From Streptococcus halotolerans (lineage in GTDB: Bacteria; Bacillota; Bacilli; Lactobacillales; Streptococcaceae): a stretch of DNA of 64,000 bases. The stretch lies in NCBI RefSeq assembly GCF_001598035.1, contig NZ_CP014835.1:1396501-1460500 (forward strand), written 5' to 3'. Position numbers and translations under genes: made by a program. The notes under the pieces were generated by a model. The model did not search any database and was not told the origin of the DNA. It saw only the letters and a program-made list of their open reading frames with translations. Below, one piece after another: positions 1 to 9,573 of the stretch (within the stretch, counting starts at the first letter, position 1; each line of letters opens with the position of its first letter).

Positions 1-1304
1 CCCTCTAAGGAAATGCTCTTGTCTTCTTTAGATTCACGGTCGCTATAACGTAACCCTGTCACTTCAGTATCTCCTAAAATCTCTTGAGTAGCAACATTTT
101 TCAGAACGGTTACATTGTCAGTTTGTGCAATTCGTTCTTGTAAGACTTGATCAGCTTTCAGTTCTGGTAAAAACTCTAAAACATAAACATGCTTAGCTAG
201 GCCGGCTAGATCCAAAGAAGCTTCAAGTCCAGAGTTTCCACCACCGATAACAGCCACGTCTTTCCCTTCAAAAAGCGGGCCATCACAATGTGGGCAGTAG
301 GTGACGCCTTTATTACGAAATTCAGCTTCCCCTGGAACGTTAATATTGCGCCATTTGGCACCTAGGGCCAGAATGACTGTTTTCGCCTCTAGAACAGCAC
401 CATTTGACAAGGCTAAGGTAATCACTTTGTCTTTCTCAACAGAAGTCACTTTTTGGGCTTTAATGATGTCAACATCGTAACTCTTAGTGTGTTCCTCTAT
501 TTGCGCCATCAACTTAGGACCTTCTGTATAGAGGTTTCCGATCATGTTTTCAATGCCAACAGTCTCCATGACTTGTCCACCAAATGTCTCAGCTACTAAG
601 CCTGTTTTCAAACCTTTTCGCGCAGCATAGATAGCCGCACTATTACCAGCTGGACCGCCGCCAACGACTAGGACGTCATAGACTCCCTTATCGGCAAAGG
701 CTTCTTTTGACAATGGACCTGACACCTTATCTACCAACTGTTCAATAGTTGCGCGACCTGATGACCACTCAGAACCATTTAAATATACCGTTGGAACAGA
801 CATGATTCCTTTAGATGTTACCTCATCTTGAAACATCCCTCCTTCGATCATCGTATGCGAAATGTTGTCATTTAATACCGACATGATATTTAAGGCTTGA
901 ACCACATCGGGACAGTTATGACACGTTAGACTAACATAGGTTTCAAAGTGAAGTTTTTGATCAATAGCTCTGATCCGATCCATCAGATCTGACTCAATTT
1001 TCGGAGCACGACCAGAGACTTGCAAAATAGCCAAAATAAATGATGCAAACTCATGTCCTAATGGAATTCCTGAAAAGATGATCCCACTAGCTTCTCCTTT
1101 TTTTGAAACTTGAAAACTAGGAATTCTCTCCAGAGTTATCGTCTCACGACTAATACGATCTGACATAGTCTCAATTTCCGTGATAAACTCATCCATTTTT
1201 TGAGAATTGGTATCATCGCCAAGACAAACCTGCAATACAATATCTGACTCCAATAACTCTAAATAACTTTGAAGTTGAGATTTGATGTCGTTAGATAATG
1301 TCAT
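1..1304 (-). CDS. ahpF: Alkyl hydroperoxide reductase subunit F (partial, C-terminus off the left edge)
   Basis: AhpF is the FAD/NAD(P)H-dependent disulfide reductase that recycles AhpC in the cytosol. Reading from an ATG at 1304 the frame stays open to base 1, about 434 residues of a family usually near 510. Visible are the N-terminal thioredoxin-like redox centre (CHNC, about residue 129), a Rossmann FAD motif (VVGGGPAGNSAA), the catalytic CPHC pair and the second dinucleotide motif (VIGGGNSGLEAS). A strong ribosome site (GAGGAGG) precedes the ATG. It lies 30 bp downstream of ahpC on the same strand, so the two form the usual ahpCF operon. The stop codon is outside the window. Confidence 0.95.
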   Translation of the reverse strand, partial: MTLSNDIKSQLQSYLELLESDIVLQVCLGDDTNSQKMDEFITEIETMSDRISRETITLERIPSFQVSKKGEASGIIFSGIPLGHEFASFILAILQVSGRAPKIESDLMDRIRAIDQKLHFETYVSLTCHNCPDVVQALNIMSVLNDNISHTMIEGGMFQDEVTSKGIMSVPTVYLNGSEWSSGRATIEQLVDKVSGPLSKEAFADKGVYDVLVVGGGPAGNSAAIYAARKGLKTGLVAETFGGQVMETVGIENMIGNLYTEGPKLMAQIEEHTKSYDVDIIKAQKVTSVEKDKVITLALSNGAVLEAKTVILALGAKWRNINVPGEAEFRNKGVTYCPHCDGPLFEGKDVAVIGGGNSGLEASLDLAGLAKHVYVLEFLPELKADQVLQERIAQTDNVTVLKNVATQEILGDTEVTGLRYSDRESKEDKSISLE

Positions 1305-1334
1305 AGACGTCCTCCTCGTTTTTCGTTTTTCTGA

Positions 1335-1895
1335 TTATATTTTTCCAACTAAATCTAAACTTGGCGTCAAGGTTTCAGCGCCTTCTTTCCACTTAGCGGG
1401 ACAAACTTCTCCTGGATGCTCGCGAACATACTGAGCTGCATGAATTTTATCAATCAAGGTGCTAGCATCGCGTCCAATACCATCAGCATTGATTTCCATC
1501 ATTTGAATGATACCATCAGGATCCACAATAAAGGTTCCCCGTTGGGCGAGACCATCTTCTCCTAAGACGTCAAATCCTTGTGATAAAACGTGAGAAGGAT
1601 CACCAATCATTGGGAAAGTGATTGTTCCCACGACATCAGACTCGTCATGCCAAGCTTTATGAACAAAGTGCGTATCTGTTGATACCGAATAAACTTCCAC
1701 ACCTAGTGATGTCAACTCCTCATACTGATCTTGTAAATCTCCTAATTCCGTTGGGCAAACAAATGAGAAGTCAGCTGGGTAGAAACAAAAGATAGCCCAT
1801 TTACCTTTGATGTCGTCACTGCTAACTGTTATGAATTCACCTTGATGATAGGCTTGTGCTTGAAACTCAACCATTTCTTTTCCAATTAATGACAT
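1335..1895 (-). CDS. ahpC: Alkyl hydroperoxide reductase subunit C (peroxiredoxin)
   Basis: Typical 2-Cys peroxiredoxin that reduces hydrogen peroxide, organic peroxides and peroxynitrite. The 186-residue length is standard. The peroxidatic Cys is C47 in SFVCPTE and the resolving Cys is C165 in GEVCPAKW. Its partner ahpF follows 30 bp downstream. A ribosome site (AAGGAGG) sits just upstream of the ATG and a TATAAT -10 lies about 40 bp further upstream. Catalase genes are usually absent in streptococci, so AhpCF is expected to be a main peroxide scavenger (family knowledge). Confidence 0.97.
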   Translation of the reverse strand: MSLIGKEMVEFQAQAYHQGEFITVSSDDIKGKWAIFCFYPADFSFVCPTELGDLQDQYEELTSLGVEVYSVSTDTHFVHKAWHDESDVVGTITFPMIGDPSHVLSQGFDVLGEDGLAQRGTFIVDPDGIIQMMEINADGIGRDASTLIDKIHAAQYVREHPGEVCPAKWKEGAETLTPSLDLVGKI

Positions 1896-1935
1896 ATGTG
1901 TATCCTCCTTAAATATAATGATATGGTTTAGTCCT

Positions 1936-1941
1936 ATTATA
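1936..1941 (-). promoter_or_regulatory. -10 element of the ahpCF promoter
   Basis: On the minus strand the hexamer TATAAT lies about 40 bp before the ahpC ATG. No convincing TTGACA-like -35 is seen at 16-18 bp, so the promoter may depend on an activator or be weak. No clear PerR box was recognised. Confidence 0.5.
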
Positions 1942-1979
1942 TAACAATAATCTTAAATATTCCTTTAGGAGGTACTGAA

Positions 1980-2042
1980 ATGTTCGCGCTTCCATCATTG
2001 TTCTTATCAACTTTTCTGTGTCATTTAGTGACAAGTAAGTGA
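1980..2042 (+). CDS. Possible 20-residue small ORF with strong ribosome site
   Basis: An ATG at 1980 follows AGGAGG by 7 nt, an ideal streptococcal ribosome site, and opens a 20-codon frame for a hydrophobic, Cys-containing peptide (MFALPSLFLSTFLCHLVTSK). The frame ends at TGA 2040-2042 inside a long inverted repeat. The peptide could be a leader peptide of the downstream regulator, a small membrane peptide or chance. No homologue is recognised. The only support is the ribosome site, the hydrophobic composition and the position between ahpC and the SARP-type regulator. Confidence 0.3.
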   Translation: MFALPSLFLSTFLCHLVTSK

Positions 2043-2062
2043 AAGTGACAGAAAATTGATAA
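2004..2062. repeat. Imperfect inverted repeat in the ahpC-regulator spacer
   Basis: Arms 2004-2023 (TTATCAACTTTTCTGTGTCA) and 2046-2062 (TGACAGAAAATTGATAA) are complementary except for two one-base insertions, with a 22-bp loop. There is no T-run on either side, so it does not look like an ordinary terminator. It could be an operator or a folded leader RNA for the gene starting at 2304. The remainder of the 408-bp spacer holds no other recognisable feature. Confidence 0.55.
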
Positions 2063-2303
2063 ACGATCTCCCACCACAGTGACTGTCGTTATCCCAAGAC
2101 TCGTTATCGTCTTAAATGACCTTATTTCTCAATAGAAGTTTGTTAAAGATTACAAAAGTCAACAATTTGATTAGAGCATCTATGCTACAAGCAAATGATT
2201 GACTAGAAGAAAGAAAGTTGGAAGCTAGGTTGCTTAGAAGGGGCTTGCTAAAAAGAAAAGATTACGTTATATTGAAGGTAATTACTTATGGAGGCGCTTA
2301 CAA

Positions 2304-5300
2304 ATGGTAGATATCAACTTAAAATTACTTGGCAACCCCCAAATTTTTTTAAATGGCCAAGAACAATTTTTCACCTTTTCTAAAGTAAATGCCCTCCTCT
2401 ACTACCTTGCCATCAATGGTTCTGTCAATCGCGAAGTCGTCGCTAGCTTACTCTGGGAAAACAAAAGTACCCAAACAGCTAAAAAGAATCTTCGAAATAC
2501 TATTTACCAAGCCAATAAAGGAACTAAAGCTGATATCATTATTTGTCCTAACAGAAACACTATTACATTGAACCCTGATTTAAATATCACAATTGACGTT
2601 GACCTCTTTTTAAAGTCACCCAAACATCATTTGGATCTGTATCAGGGCGATTTTTTGCAGGGATTTTATCTCAAAAACTGTGAGGAGTTTGAGATTTGGA
2701 TATCTAAGCTGCGCCTTCAATATGAACAAATCTTTTTGAAAGCCTCCTACCAAAAGGTAGAAGAAGGCCTTTCTCTTGATAACGAAGAAGATAATGAACA
2801 ATACCTAAAACAACTCATTGATCGTGACGAATACGAAGAGCGACATTACCAATTATTAATGCGTTTTTACCAACAACAAAAACGTCCTAGTAAAGCCATT
2901 GAAACCTATTATCAATTAACCAATCTCCTCGAGAAAGAACTTGGTATTCAACCCAGTAACCAAAGCCAACAGATTTATCAAGAAATTCTAGCCAATCATC
3001 GCAATGATTGTACCGTTAGTCACTTTCTCCGAACCAGCGATACCTTTTTAGGACGAAGCGAGGAAATTCGACAATTGGAAACTTTTTTAGCCAGCTGTTT
3101 GAACAACCATGATGCCGAAATGATGCTCCTGATTGGAGACACTGGAATAGGAAAAAGAACCTTGGCTAGACAGGTTTTAGCTGCTCAAAGCTCACGCTTT
3201 CAAATGGTGACAGCGGAGTGTTTCCGCGAAGAATATGAGAGTCCCTTTCAACTATGGCGTACTCTCCTAAATCACTTAGGAGATCTGGTTATTCAACATA
3301 GATTACTAACTCCTCAGAGTTGGAAAATGTCTTTGAAACAACATTTCACCACTATCCTTGGGCAAACAGAAAGCGATGATCATTCGGTTTCACCTAAGCA
3401 ATTAAACGCTCTTAGCTACTTCCTTGTAGATATCTTACAGCAACTATCTGCCATTAGACCAATGGTTATTCTGATTGAAGATATCCACTGGATTGATCAA
3501 GGAAGCTTAGCAATTCTTCAAAAGGTTATTCATCAAGTTACAGCTAGTCCTCTAGCGTTCATCTTTACCAAACACCCGGGAACACCGATTCATCTAGAAC
3601 ATTATTTGAATGCCTTAACGAGTCAAAAGAAATTACATGCCATCGTACTAGAGCCATTCACGCGCCAAGAAAGTTTTGATTTTATTCATAGTCAACTAAT
3701 TAATCAGACAATCGATCCCGAAGAGTTCGAACGGCTCTATCAAGTCAGCCAAGGCATCCCCTTCTTTCTATCTGAATACACCAAACTCCTTATCAATAAA
3801 GAGAAGTTTGTTCCTCTCACACCAGCAATCAAGGCTAAGCTGGGGCTAAAGTTAGCCAATCTAAATAGTTTAGCTAATGAACTATTAAATCTTTTAGCCT
3901 GCTGTCCTCAAGCAGTCCCACTTAATACCCTCGCACAGCTAATGTCTGTTTCCTTAGAGGAAATCATAGCTATTGTTGATAATCTTTGCAGCTACTACAT
4001 TTTAATGGAATCTAACCAAGATGATGATATCGTCATCAATTTTCGAAAACAGATCGTGCGACTTTATTGCTACGATAGATTATCCAAATCGAGAAAACAA
4101 CTGCTTCACGGACAGATTGCTAAGCGTTTGGAAGAAACGCTTGCTATTTTGCCACCTACACCAAAACTGTTACAAGAAATAGCCTACCATTTTGACCAAT
4201 CTCATCAAGATATCAAAGCATTAGAATATAGCCTGAATTATCTCGATAACACCTTGGACTATCAACATGAACTTTTTCCCATTTATTCTAAATATTTAGC
4301 ACGAAACGAATTGTCAACAGATGACCATCAAAAACTCATCGAAAAACAATTTAAAAATGTCCAAGAACGCATTGAACATTTGGAAGCAAAGTATGAAAAT
4401 AATAGGGATTTTCAAGAGTTAGTGGTTCGTTTTTCTTACTTGGAAGGACGTTACGATATTCGAATTGGTCGCTACCAAGAAGGCATTAGACATATTCGAA
4501 AGGTTATCGCCCTGGCGACTGATCTCAAACAATCTTCTTTTTTATTAGAAGGCTACCGACAACTCATCCACTACTGCATTCAAGTAGAAAATAAAGTCGA
4601 GATGAAATACTACGCCGAACTATCTTTAGAAGCCGCTGTAGCTGCCAATCATTTTGAAGCTATCGCAATTAGTTTAAGGTTTAAAGGGCTCTATCATCTG
4701 ATCATCGGAGACTTGGACGAAGCTAAGCGACTTTTAAGGCAATCCATTGATTTTTTCAAGGTTACTCCCTCTTTAGAATCTCAATACACGATTCAAATAG
4801 CGGCTGCTTTAGACTATTTAGCCGAAATCTATCAAATCAAGCAAGAATTTGATAAAGCCATTCATTATCAAGAAACGGCTATAAAACTAACCGAAAAAGC
4901 AGATGCTGAAGTGCCTGCAAGCGTCTTTTATATCGGATTAGGTATTTCCTACTTCATCATTGGTCAGCTTGATACTTCAGAGCAGATGTTAACCATTGCT
5001 AGACAAGGTCTTAACAAACATCTACGCCCTTGGAAGGAAATCCAGTTAGACATTTACTTGGCTATCGTCCAATGGAAAAAAGGAGTTACTGGTCCTGTTA
5101 TAGACTTACTAAGACAAAAGGATAAACTGGAATCTAGGTATGGTAATCCAAGAGATAAAGGCTTTATTTATTACGTTATGGCAGTGGTTAAATACCATCT
5201 ACTAACTGCTAAAGAGTCGTTAAGCGAATCCGATTGCTATTATTTAGAAGCGACACTAACAGAATCTTTTGAACGATATTACGAGATTGCTATGGCTAAT

Positions 5301-5360
5301 CTTAATCCTTATCGTGATCACCACCTCTGTTGTGAATTGACACGTTTACGACAAAATTAG
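2304..5360 (+). CDS. SARP-like transcriptional regulator with BTAD, AAA ATPase and TPR-like domains
   Basis: A 1018-residue protein with a modular layout. Residues 1-95 resemble an OmpR/SARP winged-helix DNA-binding domain, about 95-230 a bacterial transcriptional activator (BTAD) domain, about 240-500 an AAA/STAND-type ATPase (P-loop around 278-286, Walker B MVILIEDIHWID near 395), and the rest helical TPR-like repeats. The start is supported by GGAGG before the ATG. The P-loop reads GDTGIGKRT, with Arg where Ser/Thr normally follows the Lys, so nucleotide use may be altered. Large regulators of this class integrate a signal through the TPR region. Its place next to the hut genes suggests, but does not show, that it controls histidine use; the first ISL3 element now lies between them. 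A terminator follows at once. Confidence 0.85.
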   Translation: MVDINLKLLGNPQIFLNGQEQFFTFSKVNALLYYLAINGSVNREVVASLLWENKSTQTAKKNLRNTIYQANKGTKADIIICPNRNTITLNPDLNITIDVDLFLKSPKHHLDLYQGDFLQGFYLKNCEEFEIWISKLRLQYEQIFLKASYQKVEEGLSLDNEEDNEQYLKQLIDRDEYEERHYQLLMRFYQQQKRPSKAIETYYQLTNLLEKELGIQPSNQSQQIYQEILANHRNDCTVSHFLRTSDTFLGRSEEIRQLETFLASCLNNHDAEMMLLIGDTGIGKRTLARQVLAAQSSRFQMVTAECFREEYESPFQLWRTLLNHLGDLVIQHRLLTPQSWKMSLKQHFTTILGQTESDDHSVSPKQLNALSYFLVDILQQLSAIRPMVILIEDIHWIDQGSLAILQKVIHQVTASPLAFIFTKHPGTPIHLEHYLNALTSQKKLHAIVLEPFTRQESFDFIHSQLINQTIDPEEFERLYQVSQGIPFFLSEYTKLLINKEKFVPLTPAIKAKLGLKLANLNSLANELLNLLACCPQAVPLNTLAQLMSVSLEEIIAIVDNLCSYYILMESNQDDDIVINFRKQIVRLYCYDRLSKSRKQLLHGQIAKRLEETLAILPPTPKLLQEIAYHFDQSHQDIKALEYSLNYLDNTLDYQHELFPIYSKYLARNELSTDDHQKLIEKQFKNVQERIEHLEAKYENNRDFQELVVRFSYLEGRYDIRIGRYQEGIRHIRKVIALATDLKQSSFLLEGYRQLIHYCIQVENKVEMKYYAELSLEAAVAANHFEAIAISLRFKGLYHLIIGDLDEAKRLLRQSIDFFKVTPSLESQYTIQIAAALDYLAEIYQIKQEFDKAIHYQETAIKLTEKADAEVPASVFYIGLGISYFIIGQLDTSEQMLTIARQGLNKHLRPWKEIQLDIYLAIVQWKKGVTGPVIDLLRQKDKLESRYGNPRDKGFIYYVMAVVKYHLLTAKESLSESDCYYLEATLTESFERYYEIAMANLNPYRDHHLCCELTRLRQN

Positions 5361-5373
5361 CTTAGTTCACACT

Positions 5374-5423
5374 AAAAACTCCCCATAGTCGCTCTTAAAG
5401 AGGTGACATGGAGAGTTTTTTGT
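5374..5423 (+). terminator. Intrinsic terminator after the SARP-like regulator
   Basis: A long imperfect stem (AACTCCCCATAGTC pairing with GACATGGAGAGTT) is followed by TTTTTTGT. The last eight bases are the target site duplicated by the ISL3 insertion, so the element entered exactly at the T-tract. Confidence 0.85.
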
Positions 5424-6841
5424 GGCTCTTTGTCAACTGTAGTGGGTTGACTTATAGTTAACACCGAGAGAGGACCAGTTTGGTCTTCTCTTTTGTTGTA
5501 TTCAAAGCAAGATAAATCCGTTTTTTGAAGTTTTCGAAGTTCCTAAAGCCAAAAGCATTTCGCTTAATGACTTTAATAAGGTTGTTGGTCGCCTCTAGTT
5601 TGGCATTGGAATAAGGTAGTTTCAGGGCGTTGATAATCTTTTCCTTGTCTTTTAGAAAGGTTGATAAGACGGTCTTGAAGATGGGATGGACTTGTTTGAT
5701 GGTATCAGAAATGAGTTCAAAGAAGTGTTTCTCCTGCTTTTCTTGGAAATGAAAGAGAAGGCATTGGAAGAGTTCATAGTGGTGACGTAGCTCATCAGAG
5801 TAGCTCAAAAGACGTTGCACAATCTCTTGATTGGTCAAGTGCATGCGAAAAGTTGGACGATAAAACCGTTTATCGTTTAGGTTACGACTATCTTGTTGGA
5901 TGAGTTTCCAGTAACGTTTCAAGGCCTTATATTCGTGAGATTGACGCTCAAATTGGTTCATGATTTGGATACGGAGACGGTTCATAGCGCGAGATAAATG
6001 TTGAATAATGTGGAACCTATCGAGAACAATCTTCGCCTTAGGAAACAGTGTCTTAGCGATGTCATAGTAGGGACTAAACATATCCATGGTGATGACTTTA
6101 ACACGACTGCGCACCTTGTGAGAATACCGCAAAAAATGATTTCTGATGACAGCTTGCGTCCGACCATCAAGGATAGCGATAATCTTGTTAGCATCGAAAT
6201 CTTGGGCAATAAAGCTCATCTTTCCCTTCTTAAAAGCATACTCATCCCAGGACATGTTCTCGGGTAACCAGGTTAAATCGGTCTTGCACTCAAAGCGGTT
6301 GAGCTGCCGATAGACGGTTGACACAGAGACAGACAGGTCTTCAGAGATTTTTGTCATTGCCTCACGACTCATGAGTTTGTCGGTGATTTTGTGGTTAATG
6401 ATGTTGGGAATCTGGTGATTTTCTCTGACCAGAGAGGTCTTAGCAACAGCCATTTTCCCACACGCTTGACATTTGAAGCGACGCTTTTTGAGACGAATCA
6501 GTACTTTACAACCCGCCATTTCCAGATAGGGAATTTTGCAAGGCTTTTGGAAATCGTACTTTGTCATTTTTCCTTGACAAACAGAGCATTGAGGGGGATC
6601 ATAATCTAACTTGGCATGATACTCTCTGTGAGTGAAGAACTTGTCAAATGTCTTTTCAAAAGTGATGTTAGGGTCTTTAATGTCGAGCGAATCTTTGATA
6701 TAATCTAGTTGTTCCATATGAGTCTTTCTAATGAGTGGTTTAGTCGCTTTTCATTATAAGTCATATGGGACTTTTTTGCTATATTCAAAAAGACTCCATA
6801 ATCTCCGAGAAGAATTTACCCACTACAGAAATTATAGAGCC
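5424..6841 (-). mobile_element. ISL3-family insertion sequence, copy 1 (1418 bp)
   Basis: Complete element. The ends begin GGCTCT and share an imperfect inverted repeat with core CTGTAGTGGGT. An 8-bp direct repeat TTTTTTGT flanks it (5416-5423 and 6842-6849), the duplication length expected for ISL3. It encodes one full-length transposase. A second copy of identical length and orientation is at 26099-27516. Confidence 0.95.
5458..6717 (-). CDS. ISL3-family transposase (IS1167/IS1193-like)
   Basis: A 419-residue transposase with an N-terminal zinc-finger region of CxxC pairs (CSVC near residue 43, CQAC near 80), a helix-turn-helix segment (SVSTVYRQLNRFE) and a DDE catalytic core (MDMFSPYYDIAK; DRFHIIQHLSRA; the C-terminal acidic residue in NAKLEATNNLIK). 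No frameshift or internal stop is visible, so it could be active. It differs from the copy at 26133-27392 at scattered residues, for example PPQCSVC against APQCPDC, so the two are not products of a very recent duplication. Confidence 0.95.
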   Translation of the reverse strand: MEQLDYIKDSLDIKDPNITFEKTFDKFFTHREYHAKLDYDPPQCSVCQGKMTKYDFQKPCKIPYLEMAGCKVLIRLKKRRFKCQACGKMAVAKTSLVRENHQIPNIINHKITDKLMSREAMTKISEDLSVSVSTVYRQLNRFECKTDLTWLPENMSWDEYAFKKGKMSFIAQDFDANKIIAILDGRTQAVIRNHFLRYSHKVRSRVKVITMDMFSPYYDIAKTLFPKAKIVLDRFHIIQHLSRAMNRLRIQIMNQFERQSHEYKALKRYWKLIQQDSRNLNDKRFYRPTFRMHLTNQEIVQRLLSYSDELRHHYELFQCLLFHFQEKQEKHFFELISDTIKQVHPIFKTVLSTFLKDKEKIINALKLPYSNAKLEATNNLIKVIKRNAFGFRNFENFKKRIYLALNTTKEKTKLVLSRC

Positions 6842-6876
6842 TTTTTTGTAATGTCGTGATAACCCTACTAAAACCT

Positions 6877-7866
6877 TTAACCGTGTTGCTGTGCCATGAT
6901 TTGAACCAAATAGAAGACAAACGTTGCAGCAAGGTTAGCAGTGTGCTTATCAATATCATGTGGCGGAGATACTTCCACAATATCGAACCCCACTAACTTG
7001 CCACTGGCAGCAATATGTTGTAGCAACAAAACGGCTAGATTTGGATCAACACCAAGTGATTGAATGGCACTAACCCCAGGTGCTGAGCCGACTGCAAAGC
7101 AGTCCATATCAATAGTCAGATAAACTCTTGTTTGATTTGCTAAAAAATCATCAATCTTTTGACACACTTCTTGATAGCCCATTTTATAAATATCCTGGCC
7201 AGTTAAAAAATGAATGCCTTTTGACCTTGACACAAAGTCAAAGAGAAATAAATTATTATTATGTTCTTGAATACCTAATGCCAAGTAGTTAAATACTCTA
7301 TCTTCTTGCAAGGCATCATCGAACATTTGGCGAAAACCTGTTCCAGAATTTGGACCCGTATAATCGTAAGGCCTTAGATCAAAGTGAGCATCAAAATTGA
7401 TCACAGCTAAGTCATCATGACTAGCCAATGTTTGCCTCAATCCATGGTAGTGTCCATAAGCAGTTTCGTGCCCACCACCTAGTACAATCGGTTTGAGATT
7501 AAGATCACACATCCGTTTGATAGCCTTGGATAAACTCATTTGTAGTTGTTCCAAAGAACGATTAGGACCATCAATATCTCCCACATCATAGACCATGACC
7601 TTATCCCCTAAATGCCATGGTAACTTAGCTAACTGACTACGAATAGCCCACGAACCTTCAACTGCACCGACACGGCCATTGTTAATATAAACGCCCTTAT
7701 CGCTTTTGAAACCAATGATTGCAAAATGCGTTCCCTCAAAAGGTATTAAGGAAGCATCATTGAGATCAAGAAAGGTCATGACCATACCCCATTTGGCGGT
7801 ATAGAGATTGTCTTCTATGGCCCCATGGTAGTAACTAGTATTTGATGGATAATAATCTTCTAACAC
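6877..7866 (-). CDS. hutG: Formiminoglutamase
   Basis: Ureohydrolase (arginase-fold) enzyme that hydrolyses N-formimino-L-glutamate to glutamate and formamide, the last step of one histidine route. Metal-ligand motifs are visible: [21 protein letters not shown] and TIDMDCF, binding a dinuclear Mn centre. The length of 329 residues fits. Translation most likely starts at GTG (7866), just after a GGAGGGG ribosome site. It is the last gene of the minus-strand hut cluster, but hutH ends in a terminator-like hairpin upstream, so it may need its own promoter or read-through. Agmatinase and arginase were considered; the hut context favours HutG. Confidence 0.9.
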   Translation of the reverse strand: MLEDYYPSNTSYYHGAIEDNLYTAKWGMVMTFLDLNDASLIPFEGTHFAIIGFKSDKGVYINNGRVGAVEGSWAIRSQLAKLPWHLGDKVMVYDVGDIDGPNRSLEQLQMSLSKAIKRMCDLNLKPIVLGGGHETAYGHYHGLRQTLASHDDLAVINFDAHFDLRPYDYTGPNSGTGFRQMFDDALQEDRVFNYLALGIQEHNNNLFLFDFVSRSKGIHFLTGQDIYKMGYQEVCQKIDDFLANQTRVYLTIDMDCFAVGSAPGVSAIQSLGVDPNLAVLLLQHIAASGKLVGFDIVEVSPPHDIDKHTANLAATFVFYLVQIMAQQHG

Positions 7867-7891
7867 ACCTATCCCCTCCTTATGCCTATCG

Positions 7892-7930
7892 GCAAATAGG
7901 TCTGGCTAACAAGACCTAACGACTATTTGC
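7892..7930 (-). promoter_or_regulatory. Nested hairpin in the hutG 5' leader
   Basis: GCAAATAG (7892-7899) pairs with CTATTTGC (7923-7930), and inside it GGTCT pairs with AGACC. The structure ends about 25 nt before the GTG start of hutG and has no T-tract. It could be an operator or an RNA control structure; function not known. Confidence 0.45.
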
Positions 7931-7968
7931 GACAAGCTAACTGTCAATCATTATATCAAAATTGTGCT

Positions 7969-7995
7969 AAAAAGGCTCTGACACTTGTCACAGCC
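7969..7995 (-). terminator. Terminator-like hairpin after hutH
   Basis: On the minus strand GGCTGTGAC, a 4-nt loop and GTCAGAGCC are followed by TTTTT. It lies between hutH and hutG and would reduce hutG transcription from upstream. Confidence 0.75.
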
Positions 7996-8008
7996 TTTGA
8001 TAAATAGC

Positions 8009-9550
8009 CTAGAATTGAATGGCAAGGTCAACAACCTCTTCAATTTTTTCAAGGAAATTTGGATTCTCTATAACAGCTGAAGCTTTGTTTAGTTCATCAT
8101 AAATTTCAATGTCTTTATCATCTGATATCATGTCGACTTCTTTGCGGAAAAGATCATAAGCAACTTTTGTTCCAATACCAAGGTCATGATTGTCTGGTTT
8201 CAAATCTAGGGCTTGGCAGGCTGCCATAATCTCTGTCGCCACAATACGGCGAGAATTCTTAAGTATTTCGCCTGCTTTTCGAGCAGCTGTTGTCCCCATG
8301 CTGACAAAGTCTTCTTGATTTTCACAGGATGGGATAGAATCGACACTAGCTGGATGTGACAACACTTTGTTTTCGGATGCTAATGACGCACAAGCGTACT
8401 GAGTAATCATAAACCCTGAATTTAAGCCAGGATGTTTGACAAGAAATGATGGTAATTGACTCAACTGATGATTAACCAAGCGCTCTACACGGCGTTCCGA
8501 AACATTACCGATTTCTGAAATCGCAATGCCTAAAAAGTCAAATGGTTGGGCCATTGGTTCACCATGGAAGTTTCCTCCTGAAATAACATGGCCGTCTTTA
8601 CAGATAATTGGATTATCAGTTACAGAGTTGATTTCAATATCGACTTTTGTTTTCACATAAGCGATACTATCTTTACTTGCTCCATGAATTTGAGGAATAC
8701 AACGAAGAGTGTAAGGATCCTGAACCCTAGACTGTGTCGCTACCGTTGTATTCTGGCTGTCTTTCAATAGATTACGGATATTTCGCGCAGTTGCTAATTG
8801 ACCACTTTGTGGACGGATGGTGTGAAGATTTTCTTCGAATGGGCTAGAAATACCATTGTGAACTTCAAGAGAGAGGGCTCCTGCTATATCTGATAATTTT
8901 AGTAGTTGTATCGCATCGTAAGTTGCCAAAGCTCCTATTCCCGTTAAGATAGTTGTGCCATTAATCAAAGCCAGACCTTCTTTGGCGGCTAAAGAAATTT
9001 TAGAAATGCCAGCTTTATCAAGAGCTTCTTGACCTGAAAGCAACTCACCCTTGTAATAAGCTTTCCCTAGACCCAGCATTGGCAACACCATGTGAGCAAG
9101 TGGAGCAAGGTCTCCTGAAGCACCAAGTGATCCTTTTTCAGGAATAAATGGATGAACTCCCTTATTTAATAATTCCAATAATTTTTCGATGGTTGATAAA
9201 CGAATACCTGAATAACCTTTTACCAAAGAGTTAATCCGGATAAGCATAATGGCTCTGACCGCATCTTCTGCCAAAGGATCTCCATAACCGCTAGAATGCG
9301 TACGAATCAAATTTTCTTGAAGTTGGACGGTATCTTCTGTCGAGATGCTGACATTACAAAGAGAACCAAAGCCTGTCGTAATACCATAAACAACTCGTTC
9401 TTCTTTGACAATATCATCAACAATTTTTCGAGAAGCATTTACCGCTTCCACGGCACGATCATCGATTTGACAAGTCACGCCTTGACGCGCAACTGCAATC
9501 ACATCTTCAAGGGTAAGGCTTTCGCCGTCTAGTTTTATCACTCTTGTCAT
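8009..9550 (-). CDS. hutH: Histidine ammonia-lyase
   Basis: Catalyses the first step of histidine degradation, non-oxidative loss of ammonia to give trans-urocanate. The Ala-Ser-Gly triad that self-cyclises to the MIO electrophile is at residues 144-146 in GSLGASGDLAPLAHM. The catalytic loop YGITTGFG (about 55-62) and the VQDPYTLRCIPQIHG segment are also present. The length of 513 residues is standard. The permease gene lies 23 bp upstream on the same strand, so uptake and first breakdown step are coupled. Confidence 0.97.
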   Translation of the reverse strand: MTRVIKLDGESLTLEDVIAVARQGVTCQIDDRAVEAVNASRKIVDDIVKEERVVYGITTGFGSLCNVSISTEDTVQLQENLIRTHSSGYGDPLAEDAVRAIMLIRINSLVKGYSGIRLSTIEKLLELLNKGVHPFIPEKGSLGASGDLAPLAHMVLPMLGLGKAYYKGELLSGQEALDKAGISKISLAAKEGLALINGTTILTGIGALATYDAIQLLKLSDIAGALSLEVHNGISSPFEENLHTIRPQSGQLATARNIRNLLKDSQNTTVATQSRVQDPYTLRCIPQIHGASKDSIAYVKTKVDIEINSVTDNPIICKDGHVISGGNFHGEPMAQPFDFLGIAISEIGNVSERRVERLVNHQLSQLPSFLVKHPGLNSGFMITQYACASLASENKVLSHPASVDSIPSCENQEDFVSMGTTAARKAGEILKNSRRIVATEIMAACQALDLKPDNHDLGIGTKVAYDLFRKEVDMISDDKDIEIYDELNKASAVIENPNFLEKIEEVVDLAIQF

Positions 9551-9573
9551 ATCTTTTCTCCTAGTTCTATTCT

